Source: Rubrivivax sp. (GTDB taxonomy: Bacteria; Pseudomonadota; Gammaproteobacteria; Burkholderiales; Burkholderiaceae_C). From it: a stretch of 11,275 nt of DNA. The stretch lies in contig JAIXSD010000057.1 in NCBI GenBank assembly GCA_027484885.1, positions 1 to 11,275 of the forward strand. Direction: 5' to 3'. The translations under genes and the position numbers were made by a program. A model generated the notes under the pieces. The model was not told where the DNA came from and made no database searches. It saw only the letters and a program-made list of their open reading frames with translations. Positions 1-6,702 of the stretch are shown here, piece by piece; position 1 is the first letter of the stretch, and each line of letters begins with the position of its first letter.

Positions 1-278
1 GACTTGCCGACATTGGGCCGGCCGACGATGGCGATCAGGCCGCAGCGCTGGGGCGTGCCGTCGGCCATCTTGCCGCCGCTGGCTTGGGCTGCCGCTGCGG
101 CCTCGGGCGACAGCGAGGTTGCGCCCGAACCGGCTGCGGGGATCGGCGGCAAGGCGTAGGTGACGACCGGCGCCGATGAAGGCGCCGATGAAGGCGCCGG
201 AGAGGGCGCGGATGAGGAAGAAGCCGAAGAACCTTCAGGCGAAGCGGCGTCGTCCGGCGTGGTGGGGGTGTGGGTCAT
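1..278 (-). CDS. era: GTPase Era, N-terminal part (gene runs off the window)
   Basis: Era is a Ras-like GTPase that binds the 3' end of 16S rRNA through a C-terminal KH domain and helps mature the 30S subunit. Only the first 92 codons are here. They end inside the P-loop GRPNVGK, preceded by GLIAIV, which is the typical Era G1 context. The ATG at 278 overlaps the rnc stop in an ATGA, so the two genes are probably translationally coupled. From this start about 79 residues precede the GLIAIV strand, against about 9 in E. coli Era. The extra part is rich in Ala, Ser and Pro, with SSAP-type repeats near residues 22-37. An internal ATG at 68 (MADGTPQRCGLIAIV) would give the normal length, so the true start is open. 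I see no good Shine-Dalgarno for either start. The family call is firm; the start is uncertain. Confidence 0.9.
   Translation of the reverse strand, partial: MTHTPTTPDDAASPEGSSASSSSAPSPAPSSAPSSAPVVTYALPPIPAAGSGATSLSPEAAAAAQASGGKMADGTPQRCGLIAIVGRPNVGK
169..216 (-). repeat. 12-bp tandem repeat, four units, in the 5' end of era
   Basis: Two exact copies of ggcgccgatgaa (169-180, 181-192) are followed by two diverged copies, ggcgccggagag (193-204) and ggcgcggatgag (205-216). In the era frame they encode SSAP/SPAP units. Because the unit is a multiple of three, changes in copy number would keep the reading frame and only alter the length of the low-complexity tail. Confidence 0.85.
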
Positions 279-1015
279 GGGGTGTCGGCGCGGGGCCGCT
301 CCTTGTCGCGCAAGCCAGAACTTGGCTTGTCGAGGGCAATTAGTTCGTCGAGCAGGCGACGGGCGGCTTCTTGTTCGGCAATGCGGCGCGAGCGGCCCTC
401 GCCGCGCGTGGCCAGCTTGAGTGCAGGCACGACGCATTCAACCTCGAAAGTCTGGGCATGAGCCTGGCCGCGGGTGTCGGTGATGCGGTAGCTGGGCACG
501 GCGAGGCGGCGGGCCTGCAGCAGTTCCTGCAGCGCGGTCTTGGCATCTTTGGCCCAGCGATCGGTGGCCGCACCGGCCAGCAGGTCACCAAGCATCTTGC
601 GCACCACCTCGAGCGCCGCCGGGTAGCCGGCGTCGATGAAGGTGGCGCCGATGATGGCTTCGAGCGCGTCGGCCAGGATGGAGGGGCGCTGCGCGCCGCC
701 GCCCTTGGCCTCGCCGTCCGAGAGGCGCAGCACCTGGGGCAGGCCCAGGTCGAGGGCCAGACGGTGCAGGCTGTCTTCGCGCACCAGGTGGGCGCGGATG
801 CGAGTCAGGTCGCCCTCGTCGGAGCCGGCATAGCGCTCGTACAGCAGGCTGGAGACGGCCAGGCTCAGCACCGCATCGCCGAGGAACTCCAGTCGCTCGT
901 TGTGATCGCTGCTGAAGCTGCGGTGCGTCAGGGCACGGCTCAACAGCTCCGGCTTGCTGAAGCGGTGACCCAGGCGTTGTTGCAAGGCAAGAAGAGGCGC
1001 AGCACTGCTACTCAT
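275..1015 (-). CDS. rnc: Ribonuclease III
   Basis: This endonuclease cuts double-stranded RNA, including the 30S rRNA precursor, and works as a homodimer with Mg2+. The protein has 246 residues (E. coli 226). The catalytic domain carries the signature NERLEFLGDAVL at residues 39-50. The expected acidic residues are E40, E43, D47, E67, D116 and E119, each two positions on from the E. coli numbering. The second catalytic helix is SILADALEAIIG. A double-stranded RNA-binding domain follows from about 157 to 226, with the conserved ending AEQEAARRLL. A charged tail of about 20 residues, absent from E. coli RNase III, ends the protein. The gene lies 55 bp after the DUF4845 gene and overlaps era by 4 bp. 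There is no clear Shine-Dalgarno before the ATG. All key residues are present, so it should be active. Confidence 0.97.
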   Translation of the reverse strand: MSSSAAPLLALQQRLGHRFSKPELLSRALTHRSFSSDHNERLEFLGDAVLSLAVSSLLYERYAGSDEGDLTRIRAHLVREDSLHRLALDLGLPQVLRLSDGEAKGGGAQRPSILADALEAIIGATFIDAGYPAALEVVRKMLGDLLAGAATDRWAKDAKTALQELLQARRLAVPSYRITDTRGQAHAQTFEVECVVPALKLATRGEGRSRRIAEQEAARRLLDELIALDKPSSGLRDKERPRADTP

Positions 1016-1070
1016 GCGGACACAGACGTTGAAAATGCGGGCGCCAGCGACCGAAGCGGCGAAAACGCCA

Positions 1071-1469
1071 TCAACGGGACTTGCCCTGGTACTTGATCAA
1101 GAGGGAGACGGGGCCGGCCAGATCGACCTGCTTGTCGTAGGCGAAGCTGATTTGCAGCTTCTCGTTGTCCTTGCTGATCACCAGATCCTGGCTGGAAATG
1201 CTGACCATGGAATATTCGACCTGCTGGGCGCGCTCGAACTCGGCGCGCACCGCCGGCACCGTGCTGGGGTTGGCCGCGGCAATGCGATCGACCACACGCT
1301 GGATTGTGTAGAACTCCAGCACGGTCGGGATGACACGGGCGACCACCACGCCACCGAAGGCGAGCAGCACGCCCCAGAACAGCAGGCCCAAAAGGCTGAT
1401 GCCGCGCTGTGATCGCGCTTGGGCACCGGTGTGGCGACGCAGGCCTGGCTTTGACTGACGACGAAGCAT
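1071..1469 (-). CDS. DUF4845 family single-pass membrane protein
   Basis: This protein of 132 residues has unknown function. Genes of this family commonly sit between lepB and rnc in beta- and gammaproteobacteria, as here. The N-terminus is basic (residues 1-22, many Arg/Lys), followed by one hydrophobic helix at about 24-46 and a C-terminal part of about 85 residues, probably periplasmic. The junction QRG-ISLLGLLFWGVLL resembles a type IV prepilin leader, but it has Gly where pilins have Glu at +5. I chose the ATG at 1469 because it has a good Shine-Dalgarno (AGGGAGAGG, 8 bases upstream) and starts just before the basic segment. The frame is open back to a TTG at 1547, but that would overlap the lepB stop. 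A 74-bp gap separates it from lepB, with no terminator seen, so it is probably cotranscribed with lepB and rnc. Confidence 0.85.
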   Translation of the reverse strand: MLRRQSKPGLRRHTGAQARSQRGISLLGLLFWGVLLAFGGVVVARVIPTVLEFYTIQRVVDRIAAANPSTVPAVRAEFERAQQVEYSMVSISSQDLVISKDNEKLQISFAYDKQVDLAGPVSLLIKYQGKSR

Positions 1470-1543
1470 CGAAACGTCCTCTCCCTGAAGTTTCAAACCG
1501 GATCTTTGCCGGGCGAGGCCGCAGCCCCGCCGTGGTGGCCGCC

Positions 1544-2518
1544 TCAATGGAAGGGGCCGATGCGCTTGAGATTACCGAAATTCATCCAAACAAAGAAGGC
1601 CCGACCGACGATGTTTTCATCGGGCACAAAACCCCAGAAGCGTGAGTCGCCCGAGTTGTCGCGGTTGTCACCGATCATGTAGTAGTAGCCCGCCGGCACC
1701 GTGCAGCGCACGCCTTCGATGGTGTACTTGCATTGGTCCTGGTAGGGAAAGGGGCCATCCGGGCGATTGGGCTGGAAGACCGGCTGCGCCTGCGGATTGA
1801 CCAGCATCTGATGCTCTTTCTCGCCCAGCTTCTCCAGGAAGCGCGGACGGTAGGTCATCGAGCTCTCGTCGTAGAAGTCGCCCTGGGGCTGGACTTCGGT
1901 CGGCTTGCCGTTGATGTACAGCTTCTGGTTGATGTAGGCCACTTCATCGCCGGGGATAGCAGCCACGCGCTTGATGAAGTCCACGCTGGTGTCCACCGGC
2001 CAGCGGAACACCATCACGTCGCCGCGCTTGACCTCGTTGTTGGAGATGATCTTCTTGTTGATCACCGGCAGGCGCACGCCGTAGTGGAACTTGTTCACCA
2101 GGATCAGGTCACCGACCAGCAAGGTCGGCACCATCGAACCCGAGGGGATCTTGAAGGGCTCGAACAAGAAGGAGCGCAGGAAGAACACAGCCAGGATGAC
2201 GGGGAACAAGCCCGCCGTCCAATCCATCCACCAGGGCTGCTGCAGGATTTGCTGACGTGCCGCCTCGACATCACCGTCCACGCGGCTGATGCCCTGGGCG
2301 GCCAGGGTCTGGCGGCGCTGGGCATCGGCGTCCAGCAGGGCCTGGGCGGCGCGCGCACGGGCGGGCTGGAAATGGAAGCGCTCGGCCAGCCAGTAGACCA
2401 GCGTGACCACGGTCAGGATGAAGAGCAGAAGGGAGAAGTTACCGCTCCAGTAGCCGGTGTACCAGCCGCCCAGGTAAGCGACGAGAGCCGCGTAGAGAAT
2501 TCCGGTCAGAGCACTCAT
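1544..2518 (-). CDS. lepB: Signal peptidase I
   Basis: LepB removes signal peptides from exported proteins at the outer face of the inner membrane with a Ser-Lys dyad. The chosen product has 324 residues. Hydrophobic segments lie at about 28-46 and 101-118, matching the two-helix topology of E. coli LepB. The nucleophile is S128 in IPSGSMVPTL and the general base is K183 in DFIKRVAAIPGD; their 55-residue spacing equals S90-K145 in E. coli. The box GDNRDNSGDSRFWG is near the C-terminus. The frame is open back to 2632, into lepA, but the ATG at 2518 starts 55 bp after the lepA stop and begins just before the first membrane segment. No clear Shine-Dalgarno precedes it. lepA-lepB is a classic conserved pair, presumably cotranscribed. 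The N-terminal cytoplasmic loop (about 50-95) is rich in Ala and Gln. Confidence 0.96.
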   Translation of the reverse strand: MSALTGILYAALVAYLGGWYTGYWSGNFSLLLFILTVVTLVYWLAERFHFQPARARAAQALLDADAQRRQTLAAQGISRVDGDVEAARQQILQQPWWMDWTAGLFPVILAVFFLRSFLFEPFKIPSGSMVPTLLVGDLILVNKFHYGVRLPVINKKIISNNEVKRGDVMVFRWPVDTSVDFIKRVAAIPGDEVAYINQKLYINGKPTEVQPQGDFYDESSMTYRPRFLEKLGEKEHQMLVNPQAQPVFQPNRPDGPFPYQDQCKYTIEGVRCTVPAGYYYMIGDNRDNSGDSRFWGFVPDENIVGRAFFVWMNFGNLKRIGPFH

Positions 2519-2573
2519 CAATCGATCGCTTGGTTGGGAGGAAGGGAGAAGAAAGAAGGCGGAGCGATGGCGG

Positions 2574-4382
2574 TCAGTCGTCCACTTGCAGGATGGCCAG
2601 GAATGCTTCTTGAGGCACCTCGACGGAGCCAATCTGCTTCATGCGCTTCTTGCCGGCCTTCTGCTTTTCGAGCAGCTTGCGCTTGCGGGTGATGTCGCCG
2701 CCGTAGCATTTTGCCAGCACGTTCTTGCGCATCGCCTTGATGTTCTCGCGGGCGATGATGTTGGCGCCGATGGCGGCCTGGATGGCCACGTCGTACATCT
2801 GGCGCGGGATCTGCTCGCGCATCTTGGCCGCCACCGCACGGCCGCGGAACTGGCTCTGGGCGCGGTGAACGATGATGGACAGGGCATCGACGCGGTCGCC
2901 GTTGATCAAGATGTCGACCTTGACCACATCAGAGGCGCGGTACTCCTTGAACTCGTAGTCCATGGAGGCGTAGCCGCGCGAGACCGACTTCAGCTTGTCG
3001 AAGAAGTCCAGCACGATTTCAGCCAGCGGCATTTCATAGGTCAGCATGACCTGGCGGCCGTGATAGGCCATATTGATCTGCGTGCCGCGCTTCTGGTTGG
3101 CCAGGGTCATGACCGGGCCGACATAGTCTTGCGGCATGTAGAGGTGCACGGTGACGATGGGCTCGCGGATCTCGGCGATCTTGCCGACCTCGGGCATCTT
3201 CGAGGGGTTCTCCACCTCGATCACCGTGCCATCGCCCAGCACCACCTCGTAGACCACGCTGGGCGCGGTGGTGATCAGGTCCTGGTCGAACTCACGCTCC
3301 AGACGCTCTTGCACGATCTCCATGTGCAGCAGGCCCAGGAAGCCGCAGCGGAAGCCGAAGCCCAGCGCCTGCGAGACTTCGGGCTCGTAGCGCAGCGAGG
3401 AGTCGTTGAGCTTGAGCTTCTCGAGCGCATCGCGCAGCTGGTCGTACTCGCTCGACTCGGTCGGGTACAGACCGGCAAACACCTGGGGCTGGATTTCCTT
3501 GAAGCCGGGCAGCGCCTCTTCGGCCGGGCCGAGGTTGTTGGGCAGCTTCTTTTCCAGCGTGATGGTGTCGCCGACCTTGGCCGCTTGCAGCTCCTTGATG
3601 CCGGCGATGACAAAGCCCACCTCACCGGCATTGAGCTGATCGCGTTTCTCGGACTTGGGCGAGAACACGCCCAGATGCTCGGCCGGGTAGATGGCATTGG
3701 TGGCCATCATGCGAATGCGCTCGCCCTTGCGCAACGTGCCGTCCACCACGCGGACCAGCATCACCACGCCGACGTAGTTGTCGAACCAGCTGTCGATGAT
3801 CATGGCGCGCAGCGGCGCCTCGACCACGCCCTTGGGCGGCGGGATGCGGGCGATCACGGCCTCGATGATTTCATCGATGCCCATGCCGGTCTTGGCGCTG
3901 CAGGGGATGGCGTCGGTGGCGTCGATGCCGATCACGTCTTCGATCTCGGCCTTGGCGTTGTCCGGGTCGGCGCTGGGCAGGTCCATCTTGTTCAGCACCG
4001 GCACCACTTCCACGCCCAGGTCCAGCGCGGTGTAGCAGTTGGCCACGGTCTGCGCTTCCACACCCTGGCTGGCGTCGACCACCAGCAGCGCGCCCTCACA
4101 GGCCGACAGCGAGCGGCTCACCTCGTACGAGAAGTCCACATGCCCGGGCGTGTCGATCAGGTTGAGGTTGTAGGTTTTGCCGTCCTTGGCGGTGTACTGC
4201 AGGGCCGCGGTCTGGGCCTTGATGGTGATGCCGCGCTCGCGCTCGATGTCCATCGAGTCCAGCACCTGCGCTTCCATCTCGCGGTCCGAGAGGCCGCCAC
4301 AGCGTTGAATGATGCGGTCGGCCAGCGTGCTCTTGCCGTGGTCGATGTGGGCGATGATGGAGAAATTGCGGATGTGGTTCAT
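2574..4382 (-). CDS. lepA: Elongation factor 4 (LepA), ribosome back-translocase GTPase
   Basis: LepA/EF4 is a translational GTPase that acts on the ribosome; it has been linked to back-translocation, stress and 30S assembly. The product has 602 residues (E. coli 599). The GTPase motifs are complete: AHIDHGKST (11-19), RERGITIK (48-55), DTPGH (77-81), NKMD (131-134) and SAKTG (162-166). The elongation-factor domains follow, then the LepA-specific C-terminal domain, with [20 protein letters not shown] near the end and the terminus AILQVDD. The start at 4382 gives the standard family beginning, [17 protein letters not shown]. No Shine-Dalgarno is visible; the bases before the ATG are GTCTGTAAAAGC. 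It follows a 566-bp non-coding leader with an internal terminator-like element, so expression may be set by readthrough. A long open frame on the opposite strand across this gene is only a high-GC shadow. Confidence 0.98.
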   Translation of the reverse strand: MNHIRNFSIIAHIDHGKSTLADRIIQRCGGLSDREMEAQVLDSMDIERERGITIKAQTAALQYTAKDGKTYNLNLIDTPGHVDFSYEVSRSLSACEGALLVVDASQGVEAQTVANCYTALDLGVEVVPVLNKMDLPSADPDNAKAEIEDVIGIDATDAIPCSAKTGMGIDEIIEAVIARIPPPKGVVEAPLRAMIIDSWFDNYVGVVMLVRVVDGTLRKGERIRMMATNAIYPAEHLGVFSPKSEKRDQLNAGEVGFVIAGIKELQAAKVGDTITLEKKLPNNLGPAEEALPGFKEIQPQVFAGLYPTESSEYDQLRDALEKLKLNDSSLRYEPEVSQALGFGFRCGFLGLLHMEIVQERLEREFDQDLITTAPSVVYEVVLGDGTVIEVENPSKMPEVGKIAEIREPIVTVHLYMPQDYVGPVMTLANQKRGTQINMAYHGRQVMLTYEMPLAEIVLDFFDKLKSVSRGYASMDYEFKEYRASDVVKVDILINGDRVDALSIIVHRAQSQFRGRAVAAKMREQIPRQMYDVAIQAAIGANIIARENIKAMRKNVLAKCYGGDITRKRKLLEKQKAGKKRMKQIGSVEVPQEAFLAILQVDD

Positions 4383-4446
4383 GCTTTTACAGACTGAGCT
4401 GGGCTGGAGTCACAAAGGGCGGGAGCCCGGGCAGCGCAAGCTCTCA

Positions 4447-4459
4447 ATCGCGGCGCGAT
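4447..4459. repeat. 13-bp palindrome upstream of lepA
   Basis: The sequence atcgcg-g-cgcgat is a perfect inverted repeat with 6-bp arms and a one-base centre, 64 bp before the lepA ATG. It could be an operator half-site pair or a chance GC-rich palindrome; nothing identifies a regulator. Confidence 0.35.
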
Positions 4460-4490
4460 GTGATGGCCACACAAAGGCCGAACGGCGGGT

Positions 4491-4522
4491 AAAAAAAAGG
4501 CACGTCGAAACGGTGACGCGCC
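4491..4522 (-). terminator. Rho-independent terminator inside the lepA leader
   Basis: Read on the minus strand, GGCGCGTC pairs with GACGTGCC (8 bp with one G-U) around an 8-base loop, directly followed by eight Ts (plus strand a4491-a4498). This is a textbook intrinsic terminator. It lies upstream of lepA in the same direction and not downstream of any annotated gene, so it must end a short leader or small RNA. Confidence 0.8.
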
Positions 4523-4555
4523 TTCCAACAAAAGGTATGGCAACTGCTTGTTGGG
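4491..4555 (-). ncRNA. Candidate small RNA or lepA attenuator, about 65 nt
   Basis: The unit has its own -10 box (TACAAT, 4566-4561) about 6-10 bases upstream. It folds as a first hairpin with a perfect 7-bp stem, CCAACAA (4554-4548) with TTGTTGG (4531-4525), around a 16-base loop. Two bases later comes the terminator hairpin and T8. No open frame with a ribosome site fits inside. It could be a free-standing small RNA (the T-rich 3' end would suit Hfq) or a termination step controlling lepA. I do not recognise it as a known RNA family. Confidence 0.45.
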
Positions 4556-4560
4556 CTTCC

Positions 4561-4588
4561 ATTGTAGCCAAAAGGTCCTGTCTGGAAA
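4561..4588 (-). promoter_or_regulatory. Candidate sigma-70 promoter for the small RNA/leader
   Basis: The -10 box is TACAAT (4566-4561), one mismatch from consensus. A -35-like TTTCCA (4588-4583, four of six matches) lies 16 bases upstream. The predicted start is at about 4552-4557, right at the foot of the first hairpin. Confidence 0.5.
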
Positions 4589-4636
4589 CCGCGCCCCACC
4601 GGGATTGCCCGTCGTTGCGGCCCGCCAACATGGATT

Positions 4637-4656
4637 TTGTCCACAACTTATTCACA
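4637..4656 (+). promoter_or_regulatory. Two tandem DnaA-box-like 9-mers
   Basis: TTGTCCACA (4637-4645) has one mismatch to TTATCCACA, and TTATTCACA (4648-4656) fits the relaxed consensus TTWTNCACA. They have the same orientation and start 11 bp apart, about one helical turn. They lie between the two candidate minus-strand promoters, about 50-70 bp upstream of the -35 of the second. Binding by DnaA is an inference; no other origin features are here. Confidence 0.45.
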
Positions 4657-4761
4657 GGCTTTTCAAGGCGCGCTGGCACGGTTTTTGAAATCCCTGCCAC
4701 CCGCCCGGCTGCGCCTGCGTCGGCCCAGCAGTTTCGTCACGCCTGACGCGTGTTTACGTCC

Positions 4762-4789
4762 TTCGCCGGCCGCAAAGAGGCCAGGCGAA
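4762..4789 (-). other. Hairpin at the predicted 5' end of the upstream leader transcript
   Basis: TTCGCC-T-GGCC pairs with GGCC-GGCGAA (10 bp, one bulged base, 7-base loop) on the minus strand. It begins about where the TAGAAT promoter should start transcription. No T-run follows, so it is not a terminator. A 5'-terminal hairpin could protect the RNA. Confidence 0.45.
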
Positions 4790-4795
4790 CTCCGG

Positions 4796-4824
4796 ATTCT
4801 AGCCGACAGCGACAGGAATCAAAA
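4796..4824 (-). promoter_or_regulatory. Candidate sigma-70 promoter upstream of lepA
   Basis: The -10 box is TAGAAT (4801-4796). The -35 is an overlapping choice, TTTTGA (4824-4819, 17-base spacer) or TTGATT (4822-4817, 15-base spacer). The -10 context resembles the one before acpP (TAGAATCC). It would give a leader of about 400 nt before lepA. Confidence 0.5.
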
Positions 4825-4878
4825 TCTGCCGCCCTGCCCCACCGCGTCGCCCAGGCCGCGGCACGCTCCCGCGATATG

Positions 4879-4915
4879 AAAAGACCCGGCAGCCTGCTCT
4901 GGCATACCGGGTCTT
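4879..4915 (-). terminator. Rho-independent terminator after mucD
   Basis: On the minus strand AAGACCCGG pairs with CCGGGTCTT (9 bp) around a 17-base loop that has an inner GCC/GGC stem. A run of Ts follows, ending TCTTTTC. It starts 33 bp after the mucD stop and separates mucD from the lepA leader. Confidence 0.82.
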
Positions 4916-4948
4916 GGCACTGTCGCCAGCGTGGATTAAACGGCAGGA

Positions 4949-6424
4949 TTACCGAGCCGGGCGCAGCAGCACAAAGCTGGTCAGGTCACCGCGGCGCACC
5001 AGCAAATTGATGACCTTGGCCTTTTCCAGCTTGGCCAGCACGGCCTGCACCTGCTTGACGCTGCTGACATCGGTGTTGTCCACCGAGAGGATGACATCGC
5101 CCTCGCGCAGGCCCGCACGCGCCGCCACACCGATGGCGGCCTCCACGCGGACGCCCGACTTGAGCTTGAGCTCGCGTTTTTGCGCCTCGCTCAACTCACC
5201 CAGCTGCAAGCCCAGGGCGCTGGCCGGGCCGGCCGAGGGCTTGCCGTCGCCATCCACACCGCCCGAAGCCCGTGCCTCATCATTGGGCATCTCGGCGATG
5301 GTGATGTTGAGGTCCTTGTAAGCACCGCGGCGGAACACCTGCACGACGGCCTTGCTGTTCGGCTTGAGGCCGGCCACGACGCGACGCAGATCGCTGACCT
5401 TTTCGATGGTCTTGCCGTCGAACTTGGTGATCACATCGCCGCCCTCGATGCCGGCCTTGTCGGCCGCGCCGCCCGCAACCACGCTGCGGATCACAGCGCC
5501 ATGCGGCTTGCCCAGGCCGATGGCCTCGGCCACATCCTTGCTGACATCTTCCAGCGTCACGCCGATGAAACCGCGCACCACCTTGCCGTGGCTGCGCAGC
5601 TGCTCGGACACGCGGATCGCCTCATCGATGGGGATCGAGAAGGAGATGCCCATGAAGCCGCCCGACTGGCTGTAGATCTGCGAGTTGATGCCCACCACCT
5701 CGCCGCGCATATTCAGCAGCGGGCCGCCGGAGTTGCCCGGGTTGATGGCCACATCGGTCTGGATGAAGGGCAAGAAGTCACCGGTGTCGCGCGCCTTGGC
5801 GCTGACGATGCCGGCGGTCACGCTGTTGTCGAACCCGAAGGGCGAGCCGATGGCCATGACCCATTCACCGACCTTGAGGCGGCCGACATCGCCGATCTTG
5901 ACCGCCGGCAGGCCGCTCGCTTCGATCTTGAGCACGGCTACATCGGTGCGGCGGTCGGCGCCGACCAGCTTGGCCTTGAATTCGCGCTTGTCGGTCAGGG
6001 TGACGTAGACCTCGTCGGCATCCTGTACCACATGGGCATTGGTCATCACAAAGCCATCGGCGCTGAGCACAAAGCCCGAGCCGACGCCGCGGCGCTGCGG
6101 CGCATCGTCGTTGTTCTCGCCGCCACCGCGCGGGCCGCCGCGGCGCTGGTTGGGCGCGGGCATGCCGAAGCGGCGCAGGAACTCCAGCATCTGCTCGTCC
6201 ATCTCGGGCATGCCCTGGGCATTGGCCTTGAGACGCTCGGAGGTGCGGATGTTCACCACGGCCGGGCCGACCTTCTCGACCAGCTCGGTGAAGTCCGGCA
6301 GCTCGCGCGCCTGGGCATGGCCAACATCGGGCAGCAGGCTGAGGCTCAGGGACAGAGCGCCGGCAGAGAGCAAGGCTCGCGACCAGCGCGACAAAGACGG
6401 ACGGGCAAGAGACAAAACAGACAT
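4949..6424 (-). CDS. mucD: Periplasmic serine endoprotease of the DegP/HtrA family, MucD type
   Basis: This protease degrades misfolded envelope proteins. The product has 491 residues from the ATG at 6424. A signal peptide covers about 1-37 (basic start, Leu/Ser-rich core, cleavage near GHA-QA). The trypsin-like domain carries the triad H131 (TNAHVV), D161 (RRTDVAVLK) and S232 (NPGNSGGPL). Two PDZ domains follow, at about 285-375 and 400-488, as in HtrA/DegP. Between the signal region and the triad, residues 92-112 form an Arg/Gly/Asn-rich insert, likely the flexible LA loop. The frame is open 71 codons further upstream, but that extension lacks an ATG and would bury the signal peptide. mucD usually follows rpoE-rseA-rseB in this order; here those genes are missing and a 278-bp gap precedes it. 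A terminator follows. Family is certain; the mucD versus degP/degQ name rests on context. Confidence 0.94.
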   Translation of the reverse strand: MSVLSLARPSLSRWSRALLSAGALSLSLSLLPDVGHAQARELPDFTELVEKVGPAVVNIRTSERLKANAQGMPEMDEQMLEFLRRFGMPAPNQRRGGPRGGGENNDDAPQRRGVGSGFVLSADGFVMTNAHVVQDADEVYVTLTDKREFKAKLVGADRRTDVAVLKIEASGLPAVKIGDVGRLKVGEWVMAIGSPFGFDNSVTAGIVSAKARDTGDFLPFIQTDVAINPGNSGGPLLNMRGEVVGINSQIYSQSGGFMGISFSIPIDEAIRVSEQLRSHGKVVRGFIGVTLEDVSKDVAEAIGLGKPHGAVIRSVVAGGAADKAGIEGGDVITKFDGKTIEKVSDLRRVVAGLKPNSKAVVQVFRRGAYKDLNITIAEMPNDEARASGGVDGDGKPSAGPASALGLQLGELSEAQKRELKLKSGVRVEAAIGVAARAGLREGDVILSVDNTDVSSVKQVQAVLAKLEKAKVINLLVRRGDLTSFVLLRPAR

Positions 6425-6702
6425 GGTTGGACTCGATGTGTTCACCAGAGAAAAACCCACCAACGCGACCAGGGCGTTGAACCTGAGACAGCAGCTGGCG
6501 ATTTTGGGACCAGGCGACTTGATTTCAAGGGTGGACGAATGCAAAGAACAGGTAAACAAATGCAGCGCTTGATGCCGCCGGACGCGCGGCCGATGCCAGC
6601 ACGCGCGGCCCAGCTCGCCAGCCTGGGCAGGCTGCAATTCATGATGGCAGCAGCGCCAGCCCGCTTGCGAAAGTCACGCCAGCGATCCGCTCAGGCCCCG
6701 CA
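6425..6702. other. 278-bp gap upstream of mucD
   Basis: No convincing gene. A 66-codon frame at 6442-6642 on the minus strand has no recognisable features. The gap holds a 6-bp-arm inverted repeat (6619-6634, cagcct-gggc-aggctg), a palindrome cttga-tt-tcaag (6518-6529), and two copies of acgcgcggcc (6582-6591, 6601-6610). A TTGAAA at the second palindrome has a poor -10 (AAAATC) 17 bases on. The mucD promoter is presumably here but is not clear; I see no sigma-E-type promoter. Confidence 0.5.

Larger units (their letters stand above)
4383..4948. other. 566-bp gene-free region between mucD and lepA
   Basis: No convincing protein gene lies here; the short open frames on both strands cross the terminators and have no family resemblance or ribosome site. 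On the minus strand the region reads: mucD terminator, promoter with TAGAAT -10, 5' hairpin, DnaA-box-like pair, promoter with TACAAT -10, two-hairpin element with a T8 tail, then about 108 bp up to lepA. I could not find a convincing promoter in those last 108 bp, which hold only the small palindrome at 4447-4459. Confidence 0.7.

Noticed and set aside
1544..2632. Longer lepB start at 2632
   Set aside because: It would overlap the lepA 3' end; the ATG at 2518 starts shortly before the first membrane helix.
2586..4397. 603-codon open frame on the plus strand opposite lepA
   Set aside because: It is a full-length antisense shadow of lepA in high-GC DNA; its product is His/Val/Asp-rich with no recognisable domain.
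4491..4555. tRNA or tmRNA in the two-hairpin element
   Set aside because: There is no cloverleaf, CCA end or T-loop consensus; the second stem runs straight into a T8 tail as a terminator does.
4410..4700. 96-codon minus-strand frame in the lepA leader
   Set aside because: It runs through the two-hairpin terminator element, has no ribosome site and resembles nothing.
4600..4700. A replication origin around the DnaA-like boxes
   Set aside because: Only two boxes, no AT-rich unwinding tract, and no dnaA, rpmH or gidA neighbours.
6582..6610. Direct repeat acgcgcggcc in the mucD upstream gap as a mobile-element footprint
   Set aside because: The repeats are only 10 bp of very GC-rich sequence, with no terminal inverted repeats or transposase nearby.
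4949..6637. Longer mucD start at 6637
   Set aside because: It begins at a TTG and adds 71 residues before an obvious signal peptide; the ATG at 6424 fits the family.
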